Assembly (NCBI GenBank): GCA_036984305.1
Contig: BQWY01000001.1
Span: forward strand, 3,183,501 to 3,247,500
Source of the DNA: Nitrospira sp.
Lineage (GTDB): Bacteria > Nitrospirota > Nitrospiria > Nitrospirales > Nitrospiraceae
Reading direction: 5' to 3'
Length of the DNA: 64,000 nt
Numbering within the stretch: the stretch's first letter is position 1; each line of letters starts with the position of its first letter. Shown one piece after another: positions 16,882-26,146 of this stretch. The position numbers and the translations under genes are program-made. The notes under the pieces were generated by a model. That model was not told the origin of the DNA. It did no database searches and worked only from the letters and a program-made list of their open reading frames with translations.

Positions 16882-17304
16882 CTAGAGCAGCTTCGCATCC
16901 ATCGTGACGGTGGTGTTCAGCAGGCGCGAGATCGGACACCCGGCCTTCGCGGCATTGGTCGCTTTCTCCCACGCCGCGGCATCGGCCTTCGGAACGCGTC
17001 CCCGCACGTCCAGATGGATCTGCGTCACGGTCCAGCCAGCCTCTTGCTTCTCGAAGTTCACCGTCGCCGTGGTTTCCAATTCATCAGGAACCAATCCCGC
17101 ACTACCTAGCTGTCCGGAAAGCGCCATGCTGAAACAGCCCGCGTGCGCGGCCGCGATCAATTCCTCTGGGTTGGTGCCCTTCCCGCTTTCGAACCGCGTG
17201 CTGAACGAATATTGGGTCTCGGACAGGACCCCGCTGTCCGTCGACACCGTGCCCTTTCCCGCCTTCAAATCACCGCGCCAAATCGCTGAGCCTTTCCGTT
17301 TCAT
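16882..17304 (-). CDS. osmC: OsmC-family peroxidase-like protein
   Basis: 140 residues. ATG 17304 follows AAGGAGGT. The order is KGSAIWRGDLKAGKG, TNPEELIAAAHAGCFSMALS (active-site Cys and the Glu/Ala helix), and KAGCPISRLLNTTVTMDAKLL at the C-terminus with the resolving Cys (KAGCPIS). These are the OsmC/Ohr marks; the 'AHAGCF' and 'CPIS' strings point to the OsmC branch. It reduces organic hydroperoxides using thiols. Divergent from the SDR at 17668. Confidence 0.9.
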   Translation of the reverse strand: MKRKGSAIWRGDLKAGKGTVSTDSGVLSETQYSFSTRFESGKGTNPEELIAAAHAGCFSMALSGQLGSAGLVPDELETTATVNFEKQEAGWTVTQIHLDVRGRVPKADAAAWEKATNAAKAGCPISRLLNTTVTMDAKLL

Positions 17305-17667
17305 CAGGACCTCCTTCAATGGAGAGAGTGAGTGATGGTTCGCGCCGCGCAAGGTCCGGATCACCGCGCACTTCACCGGGGTACAGATCCCGTGGAGTGA
17401 GCCGTATCGTGCCTCCCGTTGCTCTATGATGTTCTGCGAACACTCGCTATTCAATCAGAATCTCCGCGACAGACCGCCTGAGTGTACCTTCCCGTTCCGC
17501 GGCGGCCGGTTGAACGGATTCGCAAAATCGATAGCTTACAAGCCACCTGCGTTCTCCTCTGGCAGTCATCAAATCACCTCGGACACCTCGCCGTAAGGAG
17601 TTCGAACTCGCCAGTATCCGGTTTGTATAATAAAGGGACCCTACGTGGTGGCGGAGGAGAGCGGCGT
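17305..17667. other. Divergent intergenic region
   Basis: 363 bases between OsmC and the SDR, likely holding both promoters. A TATAAT for the SDR is at 17626-17631. No gene seen. Confidence 0.5.
17626..17631 (+). promoter_or_regulatory. Candidate -10 box for SDR
   Basis: TATAAT 36 bases before the SDR ATG. The -35 region (TCGAAC, about 18 bp away) is poor. Confidence 0.45.
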
Positions 17668-18360
17668 ATGACTGGCATCGCACTCGTGACAGGCGCGAAC
17701 AAAGGCATTGGGCTGGAGATCGTCCGTCAGCTCGCGACCAAGCGGTGGCGTGTGTTCTTGACCGGCCGCTCGGCGGCATCTGTCATGAAGGCGGCGACCT
17801 CGCTCCATTTCCCTGTGATCACGCCGCTGCCCCTCGATGTGACGAATCCCACCAGCATCGAAGCCGCCGTGACGAGCGTTTCCCAAACGGTGGACCACCT
17901 GGACGTGCTGGTGAACAATGCCGGCATTCTGGATGACGACGACGGATCGATCTTCGAGCTTCCACCCGAACGCCTGCGCCGGATGTTCGAGACCAACACG
18001 ATCGGGCCCCTGCTCGTGACCCAGGCGTTTCTGCCGCTCCTCCGCAAGAGCGCACGGGGCCGCATCATCAACGTGTCCAGCGGCTCCGGCCAACTGACCG
18101 ACATGGACACCTGGGCACCGGCCTACAGCATTTCGAAGACCGCCTTGAATGGCGTGACCGGCCAGTTCGCCGGAGCGCTCAAGGCCGCCCGCATCGCCGT
18201 CAATTCCGTCTGCCCCGGCTGGGTCCGAACCGACATGGGCGGTCACGAGGCGACCCGATCGGTGGAAGAAGGTGCCGATACGATCGTGTGGCTGGCGACG
18301 GAGGCACCGCAGGAAATGACGGGCCTCTTCGTGAAAGACCGGAAACCGATTCCGTGGTAG
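17668..18360 (+). CDS. Short-chain dehydrogenase/reductase (carbonyl-reductase-like)
   Basis: 230 residues, start at ATG 17668 after GGAGGAGAG. It has TGANKGIGLEIVRQL, NNAGILDDDD, NVSSGSG with the catalytic Ser, YSISKTALN (YxxxK) and CPGWVRTDMGG. The 'TGANKGIG' and 'CPGWVRTDMGG' strings are typical of carbonyl-reductase-like SDRs (CBR1/plant menthone reductase group), NADPH-dependent. Substrate unknown; detoxification of carbonyls would fit its divergent neighbour OsmC. Confidence 0.9.
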   Translation: MTGIALVTGANKGIGLEIVRQLATKRWRVFLTGRSAASVMKAATSLHFPVITPLPLDVTNPTSIEAAVTSVSQTVDHLDVLVNNAGILDDDDGSIFELPPERLRRMFETNTIGPLLVTQAFLPLLRKSARGRIINVSSGSGQLTDMDTWAPAYSISKTALNGVTGQFAGALKAARIAVNSVCPGWVRTDMGGHEATRSVEEGADTIVWLATEAPQEMTGLFVKDRKPIPW

Positions 18361-18547
18361 TGGGTCGATTGAGTCACAAAAGCATCACGTCGTTCCTGAA
18401 TCGCCACTCAAGAGAATCATCAAGGGATGTGATAGCAACACGACCGCCCGCTCATTAACCATTACCCCGGCATCCACGAAACCTGGGCGAACTCATCTCG
18501 GTTGCTTTATAGTTGGTGCAGTCCTTTGTTTCTTGAGCGACTCCCTC

Positions 18548-19252
18548 TTACCCTATTCGGACCTTCCCGGTGGCAAGGTCGTACACCGCCGCTTCGACGA
18601 TGACCTGTCCGGCATTGGTGGCCGCGCGGATCACGGTCGAAGACGTCCGCAACAACTCAGCCTGAAGCTTGGCATTAATTTCGATCGCGGCATCGAGTTC
18701 GCCTCGAGCCCGTTCGACAGCCGGCCGAAGATGTCGGTATAAGACGCTGATTTGTCCCGGCGCCTGATCCGCGGTCATCGCGGCTTTGACGGCTCCGCAG
18801 TTCCGGTGGCCAAGCACGAGAAGCACCTTGATGCCCAGGGCGACGACGCCGTATTCGAGGGAGGTGATCACCTCCGGGGTCACGATATTGCCGGCGAGTC
18901 GAGTCACGAAGATGTGGCCGATCGTCTGATCGAAGATCAGCTCGACCGGGACGCGGGAATCCGCGCAGGCAAGGACGGCTGCAAACGGTTCTTGTTTATG
19001 GACGGTATGCTCTTTGAGCATGATGAGATCATGCTCGATCGAGGTCAGTTGATTGGCGGCGAATCGGTCGTTGCCTGCAAGCAAAGTCCGCAGCGCGGCA
19101 GTGGGACTGAGAGCGCTCTGAGCCCGAACCGCGGGCGCAGAGGCGAACTGAATTCCAGCCTGCGTGGCAACCCCGGCCACGGCCCCTACAAGAGCCCCGT
19201 GCAGGAATTGCCTTCTCCCGATATCTGAATGAGCGTGCCTGTCTTTCGACAT
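18548..19252 (-). CDS. Beta-class carbonic anhydrase, Tat-exported
   Basis: 234 residues. GGAGGGG precedes ATG 19252. The N-terminus has the twin-arginine motif IGRRQFLHG and a hydrophobic stretch ending ASAPAVRAQ. The zinc site shows ACADSRVP (Cys, Asp-Arg dyad) and GHRNCGAVKAAM (His-x2-Cys). It converts CO2 and bicarbonate, in the periplasm. A folded zinc enzyme explains Tat export. In an autotroph this may aid inorganic carbon supply. Family length 200-250 fits. Confidence 0.94.
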   Translation of the reverse strand: MSKDRHAHSDIGRRQFLHGALVGAVAGVATQAGIQFASAPAVRAQSALSPTAALRTLLAGNDRFAANQLTSIEHDLIMLKEHTVHKQEPFAAVLACADSRVPVELIFDQTIGHIFVTRLAGNIVTPEVITSLEYGVVALGIKVLLVLGHRNCGAVKAAMTADQAPGQISVLYRHLRPAVERARGELDAAIEINAKLQAELLRTSSTVIRAATNAGQVIVEAAVYDLATGKVRIG

Positions 19253-19580
19253 GACAGATTCCCCTCCCTGGAAGCGTGAACCTCAATCTTGAATCGACAA
19301 GCGAACCGTGATCCGCCCGGCTCTTGCCAGACGCCCCATGTCCTTATGATGGGGGCAATCTATTGCGACGGTTCTCCTCCATGTTCACAATCGCTGGTCA
19401 TTCGGCCACCAGCGTTAACGGGCGCCAGCTGTATCGAAGGGATGATTCCATTGGCAAGACGGCGAATCAGCACACCGTTACTGTTCCCATCGAGCCATGT
19501 CGACGATATGTGCCGGGGTAATCGAACCAGGGATATTGGTCTCGACCAATGACGGAAAGAGCAAGATCACGGCGAGGGGG
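19253..19580. other. Intergenic stretch, nothing recognised
   Basis: 328 bases between the carbonic anhydrase start and the end of the gene at 19581. Short ORFs here lack ribosome sites and family resemblance. It must contain the anhydrase promoter. Confidence 0.5.
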
Positions 19581-19910
19581 TTAGCGTGCATCCCTCGCAC
19601 TCGTTACCTGACGATGAGCGGAGATGACGATGGCGATGCCGGCCAGCAGTGGACCTGACCCAAAGATTCCGCCCAATCCGCAGAGATTGCCCGCACCGTC
19701 AGAGCCGCAGAACCACGCGATACCCAGAGCCGCCCCGGCAACAAAGGCAACCGCGCCGACCATGGCCAAGCCCAACACATAACGACCGACCTGCGCCTTC
19801 CCTTCCTCGTTTCGAGGAATGTGTCCGGACACGCCATACACAATAGCCAACGTAACGCTCAGGAAGAAAACACCAGGGCCGATCTTGATCAGGATATTCA
19901 GCAGGTCCAT
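19581..19910 (-). CDS. Three-helix membrane protein (109 aa)
   Basis: Helices at residues ~8-28 (IGPGVFFLSVTLAIVYGVS), ~43-68 (YVLGLAMVGAVAFVAGAALGIAWF) and ~82-98 (GSGPLLAGIAIVISAHR). Two cysteines flank the second loop (FCGSDGAGNLCG), possibly a disulfide. No family recognised; no strong ribosome site before the ATG. Confidence 0.6.
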   Translation of the reverse strand: MDLLNILIKIGPGVFFLSVTLAIVYGVSGHIPRNEEGKAQVGRYVLGLAMVGAVAFVAGAALGIAWFCGSDGAGNLCGLGGIFGSGPLLAGIAIVISAHRQVTSARDAR

Positions 19911-20101
19911 ACGCGCCCTCGCGATGTACGAGTGGGACGATGCGCCGCATGAATGCGCTGCTCATCTCCTCATTGCGCTAAAACGACACCCGTCACGTTG
20001 GCCGTTGCGGTCCGCGTTTGGCGGAGCGGAATGTCGTGAATCAGTCGGGCGATGCTGCGCCAGAAAATCTTTCCTACCCTCACCGCCGTGACCCGCATGT
20101 G

Positions 20102-20875
20102 TCATTGGATCGCCTCGCGCAGCGTTTCGAAGCGCCCGGGATAGTACGTCACATTGTGCCACGGCCGCCTGCTCAGCGAGTCGGCCAGGGATCGTGCTTG
20201 GGCGGCATCGCGTCCGAACAGCACGATTCGCGTATTGAAATCATCCTTCGGCAGCGGGGCCTGGTCCAATGCGCCCGCCGAGAGCCGGTCGGCAGGAACG
20301 TTATGCGCACCCGGGAGACTACCCCTGGCGAACTCCTCGGGCGATCGGGCGTCGAAGAACACGGCCGTCCGGTCGTATTGGTAGATCCGGACGATACCCT
20401 CCAGTTCGATCTCGGTCGGGCCGCCGAGCGCGCGCCAGACCGGCATTCCGAGCTGGTAACGCTGTACGCGGGTGAATCCGGCTGCGACCAAGTGCTCGCC
20501 AAGTCGCCGGCTCGCCTGGCAATACGGGCCGTTGCAATAGAGCACCAGCGCCCTTCCCTTGTCCTCTTTCAGCAGCCGTTCGAGCGCGGCGGCCACCTGG
20601 TCTGGCGGGACGTCAAAGTTCAACGCGCCGGGAATATGGCCGGTGACGTACTCCGATCGCGTCCGGGCGTCGATCACGACGACGCTGCCGTCTGCCAGAA
20701 CCCGCCTGATCTCGTCCGTGTTGACCTCGTGCGTCTTTTGGTCATGATCGCCGACGATGGCCTGGTCGATGGGGCCGCTCTGCGCGACCGCCGTGGGGTG
20801 AGCCGCCAGGAGGGATGTTGTGAAGATCCCAAGACCCAGCCTTACCCTGAGGATCCTCCAAGCCCGATAGTTCAT
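20102..20875 (-). CDS. Exported double-rhodanese protein
   Basis: 257 residues. ATG 20875 follows GGAGGCGG. A signal peptide ends near PTAVAQS. Domain one (~45-140) has VVVIDARTRSEYVTGHIPGALNF and the catalytic loop LYCNGPYCQASRRL. Domain two (~165-255) has AVFFDARSPEEFARGSLPGAHNVP, but its loop is LFGRDAAQARSLA with no Cys, so it is catalytically dead. Sulfur transfer in the periplasm by domain one, with domain two structural or ligand-binding, is the simplest reading. Confidence 0.87.
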   Translation of the reverse strand: MNYRAWRILRVRLGLGIFTTSLLAAHPTAVAQSGPIDQAIVGDHDQKTHEVNTDEIRRVLADGSVVVIDARTRSEYVTGHIPGALNFDVPPDQVAAALERLLKEDKGRALVLYCNGPYCQASRRLGEHLVAAGFTRVQRYQLGMPVWRALGGPTEIELEGIVRIYQYDRTAVFFDARSPEEFARGSLPGAHNVPADRLSAGALDQAPLPKDDFNTRIVLFGRDAAQARSLADSLSRRPWHNVTYYPGRFETLREAIQ

Positions 20876-21061
20876 CGCCGCCTCCGTGCTGTGCCTCAAA
20901 GGGTCAAGTCGTTGCTGGATGTATGTTATGGATAGAGAGAAAGTGGCCATGTGGTCAGCAACTGTGTGCCATTCATGCGTGGGTCCGTTTGGCTTGCTTC
21001 GACCGCCGGAGTATCATCGCGGCGTCGGCGGCACAGGAGGTCGTAAATCCCGCACAACAGC

Positions 21062-21466
21062 TTACGGATGAAACGACTTCGTCCGATGTTGACGGTCGCG
21101 TACCACGAGCGAGGGCTCGCCTTGGGCATCCAGGCTCAGCACCAGCCGCGTTTTCCCGTCGGTATCCCGGACGACAACGCCGGTATCATTGGAAATCCCC
21201 ATCCAGACGCGATGGGTGTCGTTCTGATCCCGCAGATGGAGGAAGGGCTCGCCTTCTTCTGAAAACGAGAGGAGCGCGCGCACGCGCCCCCTATCATCGA
21301 CCAGTCGAAACTCTTGCGCAGCAACCGCGCTGGGCGTGTCCGGCTCAGTGGAGGGTCCGGGTTGGGCCACCACGGAACTATCAGCGAGAAATGATCCACA
21401 GACACCGCCGATCAATCCTGTAAAAAATGTCGCCACAATGAACAATCGTGGATACTCGAGAACCAT
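21062..21466 (-). CDS. Membrane-anchored beta-repeat protein
   Basis: 134 residues. ATG 21466 follows AAAGGAG; the earlier ATG at 21481 would put this site inside the gene. One N-terminal helix (LFIVATFFTGLIGGVCGSFLA) is followed by a periplasmic part built of short repeats of the form 'R.V..s....eP.L.lrD' (FRLVDDRGRVRALLSF, PFLHLRDQNDTHRVWMG, TRLVLSLDAQGEPSLVVRD). This beta-repeat family occurs widely with no known function. Confidence 0.7.
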   Translation of the reverse strand: MVLEYPRLFIVATFFTGLIGGVCGSFLADSSVVAQPGPSTEPDTPSAVAAQEFRLVDDRGRVRALLSFSEEGEPFLHLRDQNDTHRVWMGISNDTGVVVRDTDGKTRLVLSLDAQGEPSLVVRDRQHRTKSFHP

Positions 21467-21523
21467 ACCGACTCCTTTCATGCGATTCTTTGCGTGACGT
21501 CGAGCCTTGCCGTCAAATCCATC

Positions 21524-21955
21524 TCAACCTAACCCCACAAGGAATTCCAGTTCACGGCGAGCCGTGATTCTGAGACGGCGCGGAACAATTTCATCACTGG
21601 CAATTGCCTCCAACGCACTGAGCTGGCCATGCTGACCCGGCCACAAGGCTGCCCAATACCGCGTCTCCAAATCTTCGCTAGGATTACGTGCCAACGCACG
21701 CATGGCGGGAACGGCTGCTTCCCCCTGCCCGTCCCTCGCAAGATGATGCGCGCACCGGACGCGTACGTAATCCGGCGTGGACTCGGCAGTTAGAACATCC
21801 ATCAGCCATTCGTCTCGACCCTGGGCCAACACGAAACCAATGGCCTCATCCAGATTCGGCGGCCCTCCCTCTTTGAGCACCGCCACAATCCCGCGGCAAC
21901 CCTTTTCAACGGCCCCTTCGAGGACATGAAGTTTTGGCCGATTGGTATTTTGCAC
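21524..21955 (-). CDS. Helical hypothetical protein (GTG start)
   Basis: 143 residues. An in-frame TGA is two codons upstream of GTG 21955, so this or a later codon is the start; there is no clear ribosome site. Sequence such as AVEKGCRGIVAVLKEG and AVPAMRALARNPSEDLETRYWAALW looks like HEAT-type helical pairs. No function recognised. Confidence 0.6.
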   Translation of the reverse strand: MQNTNRPKLHVLEGAVEKGCRGIVAVLKEGGPPNLDEAIGFVLAQGRDEWLMDVLTAESTPDYVRVRCAHHLARDGQGEAAVPAMRALARNPSEDLETRYWAALWPGQHGQLSALEAIASDEIVPRRLRITARRELEFLVGLG

Positions 21956-21990
21956 GGTTCATTTGATTTTCCTAACGTCGGCAAATCTTT

Positions 21991-22203
21991 GTGTCGTCGC
22001 TAATATATGTACTGATGCTCGGTCTGAATCTGGCGGTGCGCTGCTTCGAAGCGATTGGCCGCGTGGCGGAGGAAGATCACCCCAAGGGGAGCCTGGAGTT
22101 GACTCAAATATCCTTCAAGCTACCTGTATTCATGTCCTATGGAGATGGGTTGCAGTATGCCGTGAATACATGGGAGCGGCCGAAGGATACCCTTTTGGAT
22201 TAG
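21991..22203 (+). CDS. Possible small protein (70 aa, GTG start)
   Basis: Codon usage in the first half (GC-rich third positions) looks coding: SSLIYVLMLGLNLAVRCFEAIGRVAEEDH. The start and ribosome site are weak and I know no family. It is divergent from the gene at 21524, with only 35 bases between the starts. Confidence 0.4.
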   Translation: MSSLIYVLMLGLNLAVRCFEAIGRVAEEDHPKGSLELTQISFKLPVFMSYGDGLQYAVNTWERPKDTLLD

Positions 22204-22292
22204 AGAAAGCACGCCCGGCTCCGACCTCGGCAGAATCCCAGGCGAGAACGGACTTGCCCCCCTCCTGAATATCACCAGTTCAGAAATTTTGC

Positions 22293-25200
22293 TTACGGAA
22301 CTGCTGCCCCAGTTAACTTACAAAACAAGTTCACCAACTGCATCTCATCCAACGATCCCGGAATCGCTCCGGCAATACGAGGGTCTGCCACCATGACGGC
22401 CAGGCACTGGGCTCGTGAAATGGCCACGTTGATCCGGTTGCGGTCGAGCATGAAGGCCAGGCCTCTGGAGCCATACTCTCCATAACTGGAACAGAGTGAG
22501 AGGATGCAGACCGGTGCCTCTTGGCCTTGGAATTTGTCCACGCTGCCGATTCGCGCGTCATTAGGAAGCGCCGATTTGAGAGCACGGACCTGCGCATTGT
22601 ACGGGGCGATGAAGAGAAAGTCGTCGAGGTCCAATGCTTTCGTGGAGCCGTCTTTCCCGGCAAACGGACGGCCGAGCAGCTCGTGAAAGATCGCCTTCAC
22701 CCGCTCCACTTCCTCATCGCTTTGCTGCGTATTCCCATCATGCTCCATCGGGCTGAAGACGATGCCGTTTTCCTGGTCTATGAGGCGATGGGCTCCGCCG
22801 GCGAGTTGGATGCGCTGGCGGTTGCAGTCGGGATGCGAAACCAGGCGGCCTTCGTAGATACTGTCGGAAATGAAGCGGCAGATGGCCGGATGCATGCGAC
22901 GGGATTCGCCGAGGAACAGACCGTACTCAGGCGGCACCACGGAATGGAACACCGGCAGATCCGGCACGCTGGCCTGCGTGTCTTTCAGCGCATATTGGAG
23001 GACGGACAGACCGGCATCGCCCGGATGTGAGCCTTGGATCGGCTGCTCCAACTGCATCTGATCGCCGAGCAGCACCAGATTCTTGGCGCTCCTCGCCATG
23101 GCGATGGCATTGGCGAGCGAGACCTGCCCGGCTTCGTCGATGAAGAGGAAGTCGAGCACGTCCTCCCATTCAGGCCTGGAGAACAGCCAGGCCGTACCCC
23201 CGACCACGTTTCCTGTATAGGCTCCCCTTGCGTCAGGCGAACTGCCCACGTGTTTGATACCAGGATTGGCTGAAAAGAAGCGCGGGTCTTCTTCTCCGCC
23301 GACTTTAATGCCCGTGATGGCTCTCCCCGCCTGCCGCTCCGCCTTCCCAGACTCGTCCATCAAATTGAAAATTGCTTTGTGGCTGTTGGAGGCGATCCCG
23401 ATCGATTTCCCAGCCGCGAGCAACGACGCGATGACCCGGGAGGCGGCATAGGTCTTCCCGGTTCCCGGAGGACCCTGGATCACGAGGCAACCGCCGGACA
23501 TCGCCCCGGCGATTCGAATCGCGGCGTCGATCGCCAACTCCCCACTCTGCTGCATGACTGCTGCCGGCGGGCGGCGTGCCAGCAACGCTTCGACTGGCGC
23601 ATGGGGCTGGCCTGAAAGGTGTCCAGCCGCCACTGCGGTGAGGGCTTCGGGAATAGGAGTTGGATTGACATACTCATCGGCGAGGAGTGATCCCTGCGTT
23701 GGAAATGCCCCGTCGCACTTTTGGTCGAGACTTTTCTTGCCGATTTTCAACAGGAGCTGCCCCGTCGTGGCGTCGATTTCTGACAGCGTGAAGGTGGCAT
23801 CGAGATTATGCGCGAATCGGACCTTGTCCTCCGCGGCCAGCTTGCACTCTTGCGACGGATCGAAGCGGTACCCCTGTGCCAGGGACTGCTTGACCGCAAC
23901 ACAAGACCCATCTTCGACGATCCCTTCGATGCAGCCGGGGTCGTCGCGACGCTCTTCCGGTGCGGCGTTGGCACGATCGAACATGCGCCACCAGACCGGC
24001 TTCTGCTCCCGTCGATGGAAATCGGTGACCTCCGCCAGCACCGTTGCCAGTTCATCGCCATGCCGGCGAAGCTGCTTGATCGTCTCTTGACGTACAATGA
24101 CTTCGGGGCGCAATTCCGGAGGTGCCGGCGCGTCGGATGGAAGATGATGCGGCTCGGAAGAAATATCGAGATCTCGCGCGACGTGCCGTAGCCATTGGCA
24201 GAGTTGAGCGGTGGACGCGCAATCGTCTTGGTTGTACTCCCGGATAGCTTTGAGAATGCTGCTCTTGTTCCAATCGCCCTGTTGGCCGCTTTCGATCCAG
24301 CGGGCGTACTGCACGATGGAGTCGGTCCCCGTCGCCACGTCGGTGCTCCGCCTCTGGCGGTACAAGCGCTCCACCGCTTTAATGGAATAGCTGTCTTCTC
24401 CGAGACGCAAGCCTTGGCGGACGATCCGGTAGAGATCGACGAAGACTTCGTTCCGTAACAAGCCGTCGACTTCGTCCTGCTTCGTATCGTGCCGCGTGCT
24501 GAGCCGTCTGACCGCGCTGACCTCGTAGCCGGCGTAATGATAGATGTGCATGGCCGGATGGGATGTCCACCTGGCGTGGACCCAGTCGATGAAGTCTTCG
24601 AAGGCCCGCTTTTCTTCGTCCCGGTCGTGGGCCCACCAATCTCTGAAGGCATACGACGCCGACTGAGGCTCCCAGACGCAGGCGCCGAAGAGATATTCCA
24701 GACCGCCTGGCGCCAGGGGGTAGCCTTCCATGTCGAAGAACACGTCGGCCGGGTCTTCCGGCGGGAGCGCGGCAAGGCCGATCGGGTATCCGTTCGCGTC
24801 CATGGGGGATAGCAGTTCATACCGAGGCGGCGCATCGGCGTTCGTGACGCGATCCGTCATGGTGGTGCATTGCAGCCGGGCTTGCGCGGCCAGCTTGTCC
24901 AATGTGTCCCTGCTGAGCTTCGGGATCGACCGTCCGCCTGCCTCCGCCAACCGGGCCATCGTCGCGATGCCGGCCTTGTGGAGCTTTTTGATCTGGCCAA
25001 CCGTGATGCCAGCGACCTGCACGAGATGATCCCGTTCCTTGAAGAACGCTTCGGCATGCGAGGTCCATTCATGATGATCCGCTCGTGGCAACGGTTCAGG
25101 CCGGTCCGCGAGCTGACCCGTGAAGCGTTCCTGCATGGTCAGGAACGCGTGTTTGATGTGGCGATAGTAGTGAACGAACTCTTCCAGGCGGAACTGGATC

Positions 25201-25715
25201 CGTTCCTTCGTCCCCAAGATGATCCCGAACCGGTCCGACACGCGGTCCTCGTCGATCATGTCGGCTAACATCTCGGCATAGCAGCAGAGCTGCATCGCAT
25301 AATATGGTTTCGGCGAACGGGCCAATTTGGCCTCCCAGACCTGGTACCGCCCGGCCGCATCTAGCATGAGGAAGTCGGCGTAACCGGCGAACGGGCCGCT
25401 GTGGAACGTAGCCTGGTAGATGATCGGCGCCTTGGCCGTGATCGCGTCCAGCGTCTGGCGACGCGCCGCCGCTAGATCGTGCGTCTCGATTTCGACGACG
25501 TCGGCCTGGGAGGGTTTGAGGTCACCAAGGACCGCGTACTCATGCCGGACGCCGGTGTCCATGATCAGTTGCTGGTCTTCAGATTGTTTGTCAGGCGTGA
25601 CGAGTCCCGGATATTCCAGATTGTACCGGTCCATCCACGAGGCGAACGGAGAGGCGAGATATCGCACCAGGTCGCTCGGGGAATAGACGAGTTTCCCCTC
25701 GGTCGACTTTTTCAT
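22293..25715 (-). CDS. TM0106-family RecB-like nuclease fused to Upf1-like helicase
   Basis: About 1140 residues; ATG 25715 (MKKSTEGKLVYSPSDLVRYL) is preferred to GTG 25733. N-terminal ~60-250: RecB/Cas4-type nuclease with GYADFLMLD and VWEAKLARSPKP (Asp and Glu-x-Lys catalytic core, Lys at ~127-130). Residues ~320-480: RNase H-like exonuclease-type part with FFDMEGYP. Residues ~720-1120: superfamily 1 helicase with Walker A QGPPGTGKTYAASR (~743), DEAGQVSLANAIA (~862), LLGDQMQLEQP, KFQGQEAPVCILSL and NVAISRAQCLAV. The same order is found in TM0106 homologues, which resemble Dna2. Biological role is untested; repair, replication or defence are all open. It stands alone. Confidence 0.88.
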   Translation of the reverse strand: MKKSTEGKLVYSPSDLVRYLASPFASWMDRYNLEYPGLVTPDKQSEDQQLIMDTGVRHEYAVLGDLKPSQADVVEIETHDLAAARRQTLDAITAKAPIIYQATFHSGPFAGYADFLMLDAAGRYQVWEAKLARSPKPYYAMQLCCYAEMLADMIDEDRVSDRFGIILGTKERIQFRLEEFVHYYRHIKHAFLTMQERFTGQLADRPEPLPRADHHEWTSHAEAFFKERDHLVQVAGITVGQIKKLHKAGIATMARLAEAGGRSIPKLSRDTLDKLAAQARLQCTTMTDRVTNADAPPRYELLSPMDANGYPIGLAALPPEDPADVFFDMEGYPLAPGGLEYLFGACVWEPQSASYAFRDWWAHDRDEEKRAFEDFIDWVHARWTSHPAMHIYHYAGYEVSAVRRLSTRHDTKQDEVDGLLRNEVFVDLYRIVRQGLRLGEDSYSIKAVERLYRQRRSTDVATGTDSIVQYARWIESGQQGDWNKSSILKAIREYNQDDCASTAQLCQWLRHVARDLDISSEPHHLPSDAPAPPELRPEVIVRQETIKQLRRHGDELATVLAEVTDFHRREQKPVWWRMFDRANAAPEERRDDPGCIEGIVEDGSCVAVKQSLAQGYRFDPSQECKLAAEDKVRFAHNLDATFTLSEIDATTGQLLLKIGKKSLDQKCDGAFPTQGSLLADEYVNPTPIPEALTAVAAGHLSGQPHAPVEALLARRPPAAVMQQSGELAIDAAIRIAGAMSGGCLVIQGPPGTGKTYAASRVIASLLAAGKSIGIASNSHKAIFNLMDESGKAERQAGRAITGIKVGGEEDPRFFSANPGIKHVGSSPDARGAYTGNVVGGTAWLFSRPEWEDVLDFLFIDEAGQVSLANAIAMARSAKNLVLLGDQMQLEQPIQGSHPGDAGLSVLQYALKDTQASVPDLPVFHSVVPPEYGLFLGESRRMHPAICRFISDSIYEGRLVSHPDCNRQRIQLAGGAHRLIDQENGIVFSPMEHDGNTQQSDEEVERVKAIFHELLGRPFAGKDGSTKALDLDDFLFIAPYNAQVRALKSALPNDARIGSVDKFQGQEAPVCILSLCSSYGEYGSRGLAFMLDRNRINVAISRAQCLAVMVADPRIAGAIPGSLDEMQLVNLFCKLTGAAVP

Positions 25716-25733
25716 GTCTACCCCGTGTGTCAC

Positions 25734-26146
25734 TCAGCAGGGCGTCCGCTGCGTTCCGCTCAGCTAGTGCAGCAGGAGCCATTGGCACGTGACTTAGTCG
25801 TTCAGCAGCATGCTGCCCACTCAGGCTCTCCCGCTTAGGTATTGCTCGATATCGATTCGAAGCGCAGCATAGGGCGCTAGGCGGCACTACGTCCACGGTT
25901 ACTGAGAAAGGAATATATAATGCTATCACTGTGATGGTCGAGGAGGTGCGGAATCGAGAAATGACGGAAGGCGGTGGTGTCGTATAACATTCCAGGGCAA
26001 TGCGCCGCCACTTGTTATCCAGAAATCAACGCCCTCGTATCGGTCCGGAGCGTTGACGAACGGAGTGACCAGCCTGCATTTGAGTCTGTGCGAATTACTC
26101 TAGCGCCATCATCGTCTCAGGTCGCGATGACGTAAAGCTGAGGCAA
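25734..26146. other. Intergenic stretch with an isolated -10 box
   Basis: 412 bases without a recognisable gene. A plus-strand TATAAT at 25916-25921 (within GGAATATATAATGC) has no ORF behind it on that strand; it could drive a small RNA or be chance. The minus strand must hold the nuclease-helicase promoter. Confidence 0.4.

Noticed and set aside
16703-16972. 89-codon minus-strand ORF
   Set aside because: It overlaps the OsmC coding end, has no ribosome site and no family resemblance.
23747-24835. 362-codon minus-strand ORF
   Set aside because: It lies inside the nuclease-helicase in another frame and is Arg/Ser/Thr-rich, typical of shadow frames in GC-rich DNA.
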